Part shown: one piece after another, positions 1 through 11,577 of the stretch | Position numbering within the stretch: position 1 is the stretch's first letter | How the letters are laid out: the number at the start of each line of letters is the position of its first letter | Source of the DNA: Purshia tridentata | Taxonomy: Eukaryota > Streptophyta > Magnoliopsida > Rosales > Rosaceae | Length of the DNA: 64,000 bases | Assembly (NCBI GenBank): GCA_003254885.1 | Contig: QANT01008355.1 | Span: 1-64,000 of the forward strand | Direction: 5' to 3' | Made by a program: the position numbers and the translations under genes | The notes under the pieces: generated by a model | What the model was told of the DNA's origin: nothing | The model's database searches: none | The model's input: only the letters and a program-made list of their open reading frames with translations

Positions 1-680
1 CCTTCTATTACTTTTTTAGAAAATTGCTTGAATATGAATACACAAAATATGATCACATAATTTCACACAAAATTATAAATAAACTTAGTAAGTGTATAAC
101 ATTGCTCTATTTATTGGCTAAGATTAAGCATTTTTAATCTAAAGGCTAAATTATCAATATAAGACAAAAATATCATGTTTCTTCATTTNTTTTAATTAAA
201 AAAATTTCAAGACTGACAATGATTATTTTTAAAAGGTGCTTGAATTGATTATGTTATGTTGTCATTAACATTTTGATCAAGCTGTTTTTGTTATACGAAT
301 TATACATTTTACATAAAATACAGGTTATGTTCTAGTACTTTTACATCCATTTAAAATATTCTTAGTTGAAATCATTTATGTGGACTTTGAATAATTTGGG
401 ACTCGATTAAGTTAATAACCTACACGTGGGCATAAGGTTGTACGCAATTTATCAACTCATGTTTGTATTGACTAAGATAAGTGTCAGTGGATGTACAATA
501 GTGCATGTTTTTTTCTGCATGAAAAATTGAAATTAAAGTATATCACGATTTATAAAAAAGAATAAATGTATTTGTGATAACAACTAAGTATATTATGTAC
601 GTTGAAATGATATGAATAATTTACCTAGTAGCTCATTTTACAATTTCAAAACTAAAAGACACCATATTCAAGTTTTAGTT

Positions 681-860
681 TTGGATACTGTGATGCACCT
701 ACTGATTTGGAAAAAATGTGTGGTGTTTTTTTTTTAGTTTTGGACACTGTGATGTAGCTACTAATTTTGGAAAAAATGTGTGGTGTTTTTTTTCTTTTTA
801 TAAATTTTGGACACTATGATGTAGCTACTGATTTGGAAAAATGTGTGGTTTTTTAGTATA
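681..860. repeat. Three imperfect direct repeats of about 60 bases
   Basis: A unit beginning ttggAtactgtgatg and ending in a tgtgtggtgtttt T-run occurs three times, starting near 681, 740 and 807. Spacing is 59 and then 67 bases, the difference being T-run growth. No coding potential is seen. It looks like a local tandem duplication. Confidence 0.75.
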
Positions 861-1060
861 TGTGTGACAATATCTGTTTAGATTTTTATAGATACTAAAA
901 ATCAGTATCTGTATGACAATATCTTTATGAATTTGCATATATTAATTATTATTTTGACACTTTTATAAGAAGTGATGAGAGTATCTACAACATAATAAGT
1001 AGAAACATTATTTTTAAAATTGAAATCATAACCATTGTCGTTTATTTATAAACCTAAATA

Positions 1061-1517
1061 TAGACACTGTCACACATATACTGTTCTGACCCCGAAACAA
1101 TGATATTGAAAACTGTAGTGTTTGATAAAGAGTTTTAATTTGGTTTTTAATAAGCAGAAACTAGACATCTTAATGGTCATTTCAAGACCAAGATCACCTT
1201 AATCGAACCTCAGATGCATTAGTTATGCATTTTCTAAATTGAACTTGAATTTCTGAAATCTATCAGCTAGCAACTATTTTCTTTTCCTCCATAGACGCTG
1301 TCACACATTCACTGTTTTGACCCTAAGACAATGATTTTGAAAAGTGTACTGTTTGACAAAGAGTTTTGATCTGATTTTTGGTAAGCAGAAACTAGACACC
1401 CTAATGGTCATTTCAAGACCAAGATCACCTTAATCGGACCCCAGATGCATTAATTATGCATTTTCTTAGTTGACCCTGAATTTCTGAAATCTATCAGCTA
1501 GCAACTATTTTCTTTTG
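1061..1517. repeat. Tandem duplication, period about 231 bases
   Basis: Two adjacent copies (1061-1291 and 1292-1517) begin tagacRctgtcacacat and end ctagcaactattttctttt. They are roughly 90% alike by eye. Neither copy has a long open frame. The units may come from an old transposon, but no family mark is visible. Confidence 0.8.
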
Positions 1518-2997
1518 CATATCTGATTTTTCTAACCTCTATTGTGTTCTTTATAATTTCAACCTAAACCGAGATTAATTGGATGATGTTAGACTTTTGT
1601 AGATTGGTTTTTGTATAGTAGATCATATGATTTGAGGTTGTGGGACATTAATTACTCAACTTTTGGATTTGGAGGATGAGCATTGCTCCCAAATCTTAGG
1701 CTAGATTGATTAATGAAACTATACTAATCCATAGCTCTAAAACAATTGATATTTTTTGTGAATGAACCTTTATATGTCTAAAATTATTCAACCAATTTTC
1801 AAAGTATTTGGACTTATACTTATATTTCTATAAATCTAAGAGTATAACTTGCCCTTGTGAGTTTATTCCTTGGCAGTCAACTATGTTTGATTAGACAGAC
1901 ACTGTTAGACAGTGTATGTTTTAAATTTCAGTATAATATGCACACTACCTGACCGTGTCTAATATGTTTCTGAAACTGTGCAACAATTTCTTATTTAAAA
2001 TCAATATATTAGACACTACCACTAATATGTTTTATAAACTGTGCAACAATTTTCAATAAAAAATTGTGTTTAATATGGACACTGCATGTGTCTCATATGC
2101 GTTTTAAATAAGAAGATAAATTAAAATGAGATGCAAGGGAAAAATGAGATAAATGAAAAAAAAAAAAAAAAAATTAAATGTTGCAGTAAAAAAAGGGATA
2201 AAAGGAAAAAAAACTAAAATATGCATCTTAAATAGGAGTATAAAGATAAACAAGATATAAAGAAAAAAAAGGTGGAAATGAAAAAAAAAAAACAAAAAGA
2301 AGCTTAGACATTATTAATACTAGCTGATCAGTCGTAGAATTTGTCTAAAATAATATTTGTTGTCATCCTACAAATGTTAGATGATTTATTATGTTAATTT
2401 TGTCATGTGTCAGTTTGTGGTTATTATTGACCTCTTTGTAATTTTTAGAATTATGAGACATTGATGATGTCACTAATATGTAAACAAAATGGCAAGAAAC
2501 GTAAATACACTTATGTTTTAAGTCTAGTTGTTACTCTTTATTTTTATTTTATTACATTTTAGTCAGTGCCCATTATTTAAATAATGCATTGATCATTATG
2601 GAATTAGAAATTATTTTATTGATTTTTATGTAATTAACCCATAAATATACCCTAGTTTTTGCCATCAACAGATAAATACCCCTGTTTATCAGCTAAAAGT
2701 TAAAGATAAAGTTAAAACAAACAAACTTTTAAACAATAATTGAAGAATTTCATCTACTATTAGCTCATAAATTCCTGAAGATTATTACAAATGCAGAACT
2801 TAGACAGCAGGATGGGGTGATCGTATGTGGCCTTATTCTCATAACTATCTATCACATGAAGCAGTCTCACCAGTGTAGTGACACTGTGACAGCACCACCA
2901 ACAACCCCNCCCCCCCCCCCCCCCCCCCTCAAAAAAGAAAAAAGAAAAAAGGAAAATTGAAAATAAAACTCATATTATTACATGACACTTGATCCAA

Positions 2998-5147
2998 TTA
3001 CATTGTCTCTCGAGGCAATTGAATGACATTGTCTTTGAGTCCCCACCCAAAAGGCGTCTGGGTGTAGCAGTCAAGGTTGTCACCATATTCAACCCCAAGC
3101 AAGTCACAATACCTCCTATAGAACCCAATGCGATCGTCCACTCTAGCATCCCAACCACGACCACACTCAAGGCCACCATTAATGATGTTTGTCATGACAC
3201 CGTACCCTGGAACCCGATTCGCCGCCAAATCAGCCGCGGAGGGAGTCCATTGGCCGGTGATGACATCGTGGCATGAGGGCTTGGGTGACTGTGGGGTTAT
3301 CCAGAACCAAAATGCTGTCTTGAAGGCAATGAGGACGTCTGAAGCAACGAGATCTGGGTCGTTCAATAGGTCCAACCCTATGGCTTGTCCACATTGTACA
3401 TAGTTGTAGTTCCTAATATATGTTGTGGTAGTGCAAAATATCATTAGTTTAGGTTCATATTTTGCGATGTAGGATAGCTGTCAAAGACTCGAAGACAAAA
3501 TTTATATGGTTCAAAAAATAAAAACAAAGAAATTTTATAGATATATAGGCTTACCAAGAAAGTTGCATGGGACCGCGGCCATAATACTGCTTACCAGCAG
3601 CACATGGATAATCGGGATTATAATCACAGTAATCACCTTTGTTTATTTCTTCCTTAAAGCAATATCCCCAAGCGTATGGTTCATTAGGTGCAGTCGACCA
3701 TCCCCCTAAACAATTATATATATATAATCATAATCACCATGCAAATATACAACTTAATTAACTGACATGTTGATGCTCGGATCGGCATCCATATCACCCA
3801 CGAGTGGATAGTTGACACCTGTCTCCTGTCCAGTGTTGACTGTAAATCCAAGTAGAATTGGTTATAGGCCACGTCGGAATGCCGAGCCGAACTCTGAGAC
3901 CAAGGTGAACTTAGCATCGAACCCGCGGAATCCGCACGATCTTCTAGGTTAGTCTCACGGATCAGTTCAGTCAATGATACAAGTCGGATCGGCTTCATCC
4001 AGTTATGTCGGCGTGAATCTCGAGCGCACATGTCCCAAGAGATGTGCACTCAAGTGTTGGATGCGCAAAGTCCTTCTATCTGACGTAAAGGAGGCAAGAC
4101 TTGACAGTTACTTCGCCCCTTTACCCACTTACCATGCTTGCATTTAATGACCAAGTGACCTAGTGGGTGGAGTGAGTACTGTAGAGACATCCACGTGGCC
4201 TGATAAACAACCACCCATTTCCATGCAGGTATCTGGGACTTTTGCCTATAAATATGACCCCATTTCCCTACTTTAAAGGGATCGAGAAAAATCAGAAATA
4301 AAAACATACAGAGAACATACATCAATTGAACTAATCTCAAGCCTAGCTCTTGAGATCATTCTGGTTCTTGCTGTTTTCTAACCTTGGCATCGGAGGGCCT
4401 TTAGCCAACACCACACTGGTGTGAGTTCCCATCCTTGCTTTCTTTTTTCTACAGGAATTACAAAGTCTAGGGTTTGAGGGAACGTAAACAGGGTCTACTA
4501 AAGATTCATCTACGTTGATCCAGAAGCCTCCAGTTTTTGGCATCAACATGACATATAACTACAATTAATTAGGGAGAGTGGAAAAACGGAAAAGAATTAG
4601 CATAAGTCAAGAGTTAGAATCACTATATTCATGCATGTTAGTGACCGTACAATATTTAATGCAAAATCTGAAGTAAAATGAATTACTAATTACCGGTGGT
4701 TTCATGGGAGGTTTGGGCCAAGAAAGCAGCAATCTCTGTTTGACGGGTGGCATTGTCGCCAGTGTAACCAAACTCAGGGTAGGACGCAGCAACCTCAATG
4801 AAAGCATTGTAGGTATAAAAGTTTTTGGCAGGGCAAGCATCATCATTCCGATGCTTAAGCATCTCATTGAAGGTGGCCCGAGGTATGAGATCACCGTCTG
4901 GACCGTCGTCATCTCCGCCGCCGCCACCACCACCGCCGTCGCATTGGCTCTGGCAACCATCTCCGCAGTAAACATCGCCAGTGCCACACCACCCGTACCC
5001 GCTGCAGCAAAGACCTCCCGGGCAGAGAGCTCCTCCGGCCTGCGTTCCACACTGCTCCGCCGAGCTTCCTTGGAATGAGGACAACGAGAGAGAAGCAAAT
5101 AACAAGGCCCAACACCACATTATGGTATTAATTTGTTTGTGCACCAT
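2998..5147 (-). CDS. Class I endochitinase (GH19 with hevein domain), copy 1
   Basis: Hydrolyses chitin of fungal walls; PR-3 type defence protein, secreted or vacuolar. Three exons fit GT-AG rules: 4694-5147, 3555-3705 and 2998-3412. The start is either the Met at 5147 or the inner Met at 5120; the inner one matches the start of the neighbouring copy, giving 330 residues. Order: signal peptide, Cys-rich hevein domain (EQCGTQAGG onward), Gly/Asp linker, GH19 domain. The catalytic-Glu motif HETTG spans exon 1-2, GYCFKEE carries the likely second Glu, and [11 protein letters not shown] and [17 protein letters not shown] are family marks. The tail after the last Cys ([10 protein letters not shown]) resembles vacuolar sorting tails. 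Intron 1 is nearly 1 kb because it holds a solo LTR. No break is seen in the coding exons. Confidence 0.93.
3768..4548 (+). mobile_element. Solo LTR (LTR retrotransposon) inside chitinase intron 1
   Basis: A 781-base block starts TGTTGATG and ends CATCAACA, the TG...CA inverted ends of an LTR. It is flanked by the same 5 bases, TGACA, at 3763-3767 and 4549-4553, the target duplication made by LTR integration. A TATA-like box (cctataaatatg) near 4250 is on the plus strand, so the LTR runs opposite to the chitinase gene. No internal region or second LTR is present, so it is a solo LTR left by LTR-LTR recombination. Gypsy or copia origin cannot be told from the LTR alone. Confidence 0.88.
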
Positions 5148-5197
5148 GTTTTGGTTTTTGTTGTTTTGATGATGAGTATTGGATATATGCATGGGTG

Positions 5198-5236
5198 TTT
5201 ATATAGGGTGGTGGAAGTGTGTTTAGTCAACAATGG
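5198..5236 (-). promoter_or_regulatory. Chitinase copy 1 proximal promoter: TATA box and W-box
   Basis: On the minus strand a TATATAAA box (5198-5205) lies about 50-80 bases before the possible ATGs. Just upstream is TTGAC (5226-5230) within TTGACTAAAC, a W-box core bound by WRKY factors. The same block stands in front of the second chitinase gene, so it is conserved after duplication. Confidence 0.6.
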
Positions 5237-5239
5237 TGT

Positions 5240-5489
5240 TCCAATCTTATCTAGTAAGCTGTAGCATGCTAAAGAAACGTAAAGAAATATTATGGGCATG
5301 ATATTGATGAGAGCGGCCTTTGGGGCTTTCTTTTAACTTGGTGTTCATGAATGCTTAGTTATGAGGATACATGACTAGGAAGCACCGACACCGATACGGG
5401 TACGGGGACACGACACGACACGACACGCCGATACGAGAAAGTTCAAAAAGACTAGGACACGACACGGCTTCGACACGTCTATTTAAATA

Positions 5490-5520
<31 letters not shown>

Positions 5521-7333
5521 AATAAATCCACCTTTGCCAAAGATTTACCTTCCTAAAGAGTAGCATTCCACTTTTGCCAAAGATTTACCCAGACAAAACC
5601 CCCAAAAAAAAATNCCATGATACTTCACTGCAAAATGATCAAGATAAGAGAGAAATTAAGTTAGAGGAAAAGTTAGATTCGAGAAGATAGCTAGCATTTC
5701 TCTTAGCGGGAATAAGCCTTTTCTTATGGCTAATCCACATATTATTCCTTCAAGTTAAAAGATACACTCTATCTTCTTATTTGAATGCATATAAATCTAA
5801 TAATTTAACATATTCATTTAGTTCTAAGTGTAGTGGTAGTGCAGAACGTAATTATTATTGACACATTTGCTGAGGTAAATACACAGCAAGATGACAGAGC
5901 AAACAACCTGAAGCCTATAAATTAGGCATATCCGAAACTACCTACAGAGAATCACTTTGAACTAGTCAAAGGAATTTAAACACTGCAGTTGCAACCAAGT
6001 CAAACATCTAATTATCTAACTAGAATTCAAAAGTAGCTAACTAGCTGAGAGATATGGTTAACACTAAGCACCAAATGAGGCTATCAATGTTGCGTTTGTT
6101 GTTCTAGTTAAAGAGAAGAACTGACTCAAAGAGAATGGGCCTTCTTGTGCCCAATGAAATCCTTAATGGAGAGGCTCACAGAAACCAGCTAGGGAGTCCA
6201 AAAACAATGAGCCTACGGTGCAAGGAATGACCAAAATTGGCAAGCCCATCAGCCACACAATTCTTTTTCCTGTAAACATGGCCCAACTCACACCTCCGGT
6301 TCCTAGACGGCTAGACATGCATGCAGAACCAGACGCTCCTTACAAGCCTTTAACCAAGGATATTGCATTGCTTCACTATCATCACATCCATTTCATTTCT
6401 TTTTTCTTTTTCTTTTTCTTTTTTTCTTGAGGATCGAGCAGGAGAGTAATGCTATCTATGTACATTGTTTAATGGTAAGTAGAGTGGCCCATCTATTAAA
6501 AATTGGCCTCCTTGCACCTAAAATATGGTACTTAAGGAAGAATTGCTCATTTGGTTTCACATTGTGCCTTTTTTTTCTTCTTTCGAATGTGTCAGATAAT
6601 ACCTATTTTGCAATTGAAGCAGAATTGTTTACCATATTATGGTGTCACGTATTAATTGAGCTTGCTTTCTCCATGGACATAAAATGTTACTATTTCGACC
6701 TTTTAGTTTAATTTGTTAACTATTTGATAAACCTTCTTTGAGAAATTTACTACAAAACTAGTCAAATTTTGTGTTATTTAAATTTCGCCCTTTTTTAAGT
6801 TCTAGATAAATAATTTCTCAAAATACCATATTATGGTGTCACGTATTAATTGAGCTTGTTTTCTCCATGGACATAAAATGTTACTATTTCGACCTTTTAA
6901 TTTAATTTGTCAACTATTTGATAAACCTTCTTTGAAAAATTTACTACAAAACTAGTCAAATTTTGTGTTATTTAAATTTCACCCTTTTTTAAGTTCTAGA
7001 TAAATAATTTCTCAAATAAAAAGAAACTTCAGAAAATTAATGAGCTAATAATCACTGAAAAATTATGCGTTCAAATAACTCTTTAGTGCTTATATCATTT
7101 GGTGCACGCTCAAATATTTTAATTTGTAACATCTTATGGAGATAAATATGTTAAATTTTTTAAAGTTATTACTATTAGCAACGCTGAAACAGCATGATGC
7201 GGGATCATAAACATACATGCCTTTTATTCTCATAACTATATATCCATCACATGAGGCAGTGTCACAAGTAGAGTGACAACACACTTTCAAAAACAAAAAA
7301 AACTCATACATATATTCACTTTGGGACACGGAA
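5240..7333. other. Intergenic region between the two chitinase genes
   Basis: No gene is supported. At 5382-5470 there is a short run of gacacgacacg-type repeats followed by a TA-rich run (5487-5521). A tandem duplication at 6631-7017 is listed separately. The part near 7334 should include the 3' UTR of chitinase copy 2. Confidence 0.5.
6631..7017. repeat. Tandem duplication, period 194 bases
   Basis: Two adjacent copies start accatattatggtgtcacg (6631 and 6825) and end near tttctcaaa. They differ at only a few positions, so the duplication is recent. Neither copy has a coding signal. Confidence 0.88.
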
Positions 7334-8775
7334 CTAATAACTGTGGGGCATTTCAAGAACATTAAGTCCACTCCCAAAAGACCTCTGGTTGTAGCAGTCA
7401 AGGTTGTTACCATACCCAGTCCCAAGCAAGTCACAGTACCTCTTAAAGAACCCAATGCGATCCTCCACCTGAGCAGTCCGACCCTTACCACACTCAAGTC
7501 CACCATTGATGATGTTTATGGTGACCCCGTAACCCGGGTTCCGTCCGGCCGACCGGTCCGCCCCGGATGGACTCCACCGGCCTGTGATCACGTCGTGGCA
7601 CGAGGGCTTGGGAGACTGTGGGGTCATCCAGAACCAGAGTGCTGTCTTGAAGGCAATCACAGGGTCTGAAGAAACAAGGTCCGGGTTCTTCAATAGGTCT
7701 GCCCCTATGGCTTTTCCACACTGCCCGTAGTTGTAGTTCCTATATATATGTTGTGATAGTGTAAATGTCATTAATCTTGGTACATAATTTCGATGTGGGA
7801 CAATTTTGAAAGAAAAAATTTAGGTATATATGCTTACCAAGAAAGTTGAATTGGACCACGCCCATAATACTGCTTTCCGGGGGCACATGGATATTTGGGA
7901 TCCGAGGCACAGTAATTTGATGGGTTTTTTTCCTTCACATAGCAATATCCCCAAGCGTATGGACCATCCGGTGCAGTTGCCCATCCCCCTGCACAATTAC
8001 CATGCAAAAATTAAAAATGGAAAATTAATACGAGACGTGAACGAGCATTCAAGTGCTGAAATAGACACGTTTTAATTAAAATGCACACATGAACTTCGAT
8101 TATTATTGGTTATTTTATATGATCAACTTAATCGTACACGTATACAAATTTGTGCACATTTTTTCAGTTTAGTTGACATAAATTCAAATCTGTTTCTTAA
8201 TTATAACTACAATTAAAAACTAAAAAGATTTGATTGAAAAAAAATTACTTGAAAACGATCCACACAAACTACAAAAGCCAAATTTTAGTTTAGCCTAAAG
8301 TACATATATGTATGTAGCTTGTGCTGCTCTGCAGCTGCTTGAGTATGAAATACTAACCGGTGGTTTCATGGGAGGTTTGGCCTAAGAAAGCAGCAATCTC
8401 CCTCTTACGGGTGGCGGTGTCGCCTGTGGTTGCAAAGCCAGGGAAGGCCTTGGCAGCCGCAATGAAAGCATTGTAGGTATAAAAGCCTTTGGCAGGGCAA
8501 CCAGCATCATTTCGATGCTTAAGCATCTGATTGAAGGTGCCGCTCGACACCAGACTCCCAATGTCTCCGCCACCGCCACCGCCGCCTCCACCGCCGCATT
8601 GGCTTTGACAGCCAGTGCTGCAGTAATCATTGCCGTTGCCACACCACCCGAACTGGCTGCAGCATTGTCCTCCCGGGCACACAGCACCCCCTGCTTGCTT
8701 TCCACACTGCTCCGCTGAGCCTCCTTGGATGGAGGACAACACAAGAGAAACAACTAAAAAGGCCCAACACCACAT
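7334..8775 (-). CDS. Class I endochitinase (GH19 with hevein domain), copy 2
   Basis: Paralogue of the gene at 2998-5147, same strand, same three-exon plan with identical intron phases: 8358-8775, 7838-7988 and 7334-7739, 324 residues. The start at 8775 (MWCWAFL) is the only in-frame Met before the signal peptide. Signal peptide about 1-21, hevein domain about 22-63 with the usual Cys set, a Gly run as linker, then GH19. HETTG lies at about residues 136-140, GYCYVKEKN holds the likely second acid, followed by [11 protein letters not shown] and [17 protein letters not shown]. The tail ([12 protein letters not shown]) differs from copy 1, so vacuolar versus apoplastic targeting could differ. 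Introns are short and free of clear insertions. All frames are intact. Confidence 0.94.
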
Positions 8776-8837
8776 TTTCGATGGTATTAATTTGTTTGTT
8801 TGTGTTTTGGTTCATGTTTGAGAGCGGATGCATGAGG

Positions 8838-8876
8838 GGTATATATAGGGTGGTGGAAAAGTTTAGTCAACAATGG
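8838..8876 (-). promoter_or_regulatory. Chitinase copy 2 proximal promoter: TATA box and W-box
   Basis: A TATATA box (about 8840-8847, minus strand) is preceded upstream by TTGAC (8866-8870) in the same TTGACTAAAC context as in copy 1. Spacing between the two elements is nearly the same in both genes. This supports shared pathogen- or wound-type control through WRKY factors (inference). Confidence 0.6.
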
Positions 8877-8879
8877 TGG

Positions 8880-10321
8880 GTAGCCACATTTTCAGTCTTA
8901 ATTATCTAGTAATTCATGCAAGATAAAAAGAAAACAAAAATGCTAGATGTTATTAAATTCTTAGGATTCGGATCTCTGCTTGTTTTTCTTCTATTTTTTT
9001 CTATTTTATTTTTAATTTTAGTCATATATATATATTCACTTCTTCTAAGGATGAAGAAAGAAAAAATAAAATAAATTTTTAACACTTACGTACATATTTA
9101 CAAATTAAAATATAGTACATCTAATATATTAATATTATTCGAAAAGAAAACATTGGCGTGATAATGAGGGCGGCTTCTAGAGTTCTAGGGGGCCTTTTTT
9201 AACTTGTCGTTCATGAATGCTAGTTAATTATGACGATAGGTGAGTAATTGATATTCATGTCTCTATGCATAAAGTTTCAAAACCCCAATAAGCAAAATTG
9301 AAATTATATGCAAGAGACTGAGCAGAGAGACCTCTAGATGATGTCTCTGACCAACCTGGATTTGTGCCACGTAGGCATTTCACCCATGAATCAAGAAGCC
9401 TTGACGTTCACAAAGAAATAAAATAGGCTATACTCTGCCTGCTTCTGGTGTAAGATGTTCAGGTTAGTGTAAGTAGTGAGGTAATAGGCAATAGATCGAT
9501 TTGATTGAAATAAACAATAAAACCCTTTATTGGATTAGAAAAACACGAGTGCATAACTCATTAAAAGTACTTACTTCGTATAAAGTATTCTCAAAAAAAC
9601 TTAAATTGAGGTAACATCCCCCAACCCAAAGAAAAAAAAAAGAGTAACATATATCAATTTGTATTGAATAGGCAAATGAAACAGTATGTCACATTTTCTC
9701 AATTGTCTTACCTAAATAATTTATTTATAATTCTAATCTTTAGCTATTTCGTATCTATAAGGTTGTCATAGTAATTCTTTAATTCTTTATTTGATAATGT
9801 GTTAGGTATATATACAAATGAGTCACACTTTTATGTGATATGTAATACATTATTCAATTCACTTCTATCCAAAAGTACTAGACCAAATCATCCGTTGGAT
9901 GCTAATGAAGTTGAGAATTTGGTTTTGATGTCTTGCACTTAGACCACTTTAATTGAGCAATGATCCCATATGTTCCTACTTTATACGATTCACAAATTTA
10001 CAAACCAAAATATCACCTAATGCATTGTATAGGATATTATATATATGGATTGACTTGCAAGATGAATGTGTCAGATTACAATAGCATCCTTATCTTGGAC
10101 AGCACTTAGGATTATGAAAATGACGTTTTCCTTGTCTGCTTTGCAATAAATTGTATGGATTTTATCTCATCAATGCAATTTTAGGAACATGTTTCCTAAT
10201 TATTGGCTGTAAATCAACATCTTCTTCTTCTTTTCATAGTAACTTTCCAGCTTATAGGATCCGTGTCAAATTTGGTCCAAGGTTGGCCATTTTTCTACTA
10301 ATATGCATGCTTTATTACATA
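8880..10321. other. AT-rich intergenic region
   Basis: Upstream flank of chitinase copy 2 followed by AT-rich sequence. Small open frames (for example 10151-10354) have no family features. No RNA gene or clear transposon end was seen. Confidence 0.45.
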
Positions 10322-11229
10322 GGCTTTTTTACACAAATACCACCTGGACTATAGGAGGTGTGCTCCCGTACTACCTAAACTTTTTTTTTTACTATTTACC
10401 ACATGAAGTTATCAATATGTGCCAATGTGGCACCTCCAGTCAATTTTTTTGTTAAATCATCAACTTTTTTCTCAAATTTCCTAATTTGCCCTTATGATAT
10501 TGTGTTGAGTTTTTTGATGATTTTGTATTGATTTTTGGTTTGATGATTTTTTTTATTGTTTTTTTAATTGAATTTTTGGGTTTTTTTATTATTAATTTTT
10601 TGATAGAAAAGACAAAATTGTCCCTAAAATTAACAGAGAAATTGACAGACTTAATGGTAGATCCTTGATTGAAACAAATTAACAGAGAAGTTGACAGACT
10701 TAATGGTAGATCATTGATTGAAACAAACAGATAAATATAATCTTTAATTGGAACAACTTGAAATTCGCATCCTCAATTGCAAAACGTGGTATATTTATAG
10801 TCCTTTTGCTAACATTTTCCCAAATATAAATTTGGATAAAAATTAGGTAAATTGATAGAAAAGTCCTCAATGACGAAATTGAAAAAGTCAGAGCCCTTAA
10901 TTTTCTAAATTAAAAGGCTGGGGACCAAACTGATACAAGTGTAATAGTCTGGGGACCAAAATAACTATTTACCATAACGTACACCATGTGGCACACTGAC
11001 CAAAATAAAATTTTGACTTATTTATGTACAAAAAATATAAATATCATGTAAGTCACTATTAGTAAATAAATTTTTAAGGGCAAATTAGGAAGTTTGAGAA
11101 AAAAATTGACTGTAGGTGCCATATTGGCAAATATTGATAACTTCAGGTGGTAAATAGTATAAAAAAAAAGTTCAGGTGGTACAGGAGCACACCCCCTATA
11201 GTTCAGGTGGTATTTGTGTAAAAAACCCA
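10322..11229. mobile_element. Non-autonomous TIR DNA transposon (about 0.9 kb)
   Basis: The left arm (10322 to about 10494) and the reverse complement of the right arm (about 11078-11229) match over some 150 bases, sharing ttttttacacaaataccacct at the tips and ctaatttgccctta at the inner ends. One arm has an extra block of about 20-25 bases. The interior has no transposase frame, so it is non-autonomous. Long arms suggest a Mutator-like element, but no clean target duplication is visible. Confidence 0.75.
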
Positions 11230-11577
11230 AAGACAAATAAAATATAGAGTCCAGGTAAGGGGTTAGGAGAGGCGCAGATAATTGAATATATTAAAAGGGT
11301 TGGTTCTACATTCACTCTCACTCATTGCCAGTCTATCTGCCAGTTTGGAATTCATTTTTTAATCCCCTTAATGCAGCCAAACAACACCTCTGGCAGCATC
11401 TGTGACTCATTCATCTTGTGACTAAGATCTCTCTCTTTCTCACTCACTCTCCCCCATGTTAAAATTCCCCCCCTTTCACAATTCAACTCTCTCCAATTTG
11501 TTTCTCTCATCTTGTTGTTTCAAATTGGCCTTTGCCCATCAACCCAGCTACTGATATTTTGATCATCTGCAACAACT

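Larger units (their letters stand above)
1..2997. other. AT-rich intergenic region with local repeats
   Basis: No coding region is supported here. The open frames in it are low-complexity products of A/T runs. The stretch holds two sets of direct repeats (listed separately), A-runs near 2156-2175, and a C-run around 2907-2930 next to an ambiguous base. Short words resembling gacactgt recur between about 740 and 2090, which suggests old, decayed repeat DNA. The last few hundred bases probably include the 3' flank of the minus-strand chitinase gene that follows. Confidence 0.6.

Noticed and set aside
2104-2295. Phe-rich open frame
   Set aside because: Produced by A/T runs; no real protein features.
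4607-5118. Long overlapping open frames on both strands across chitinase exon 1
   Set aside because: They are shadows of the GC-rich chitinase frame; only one frame has a signal peptide, hevein and GH19 motifs.
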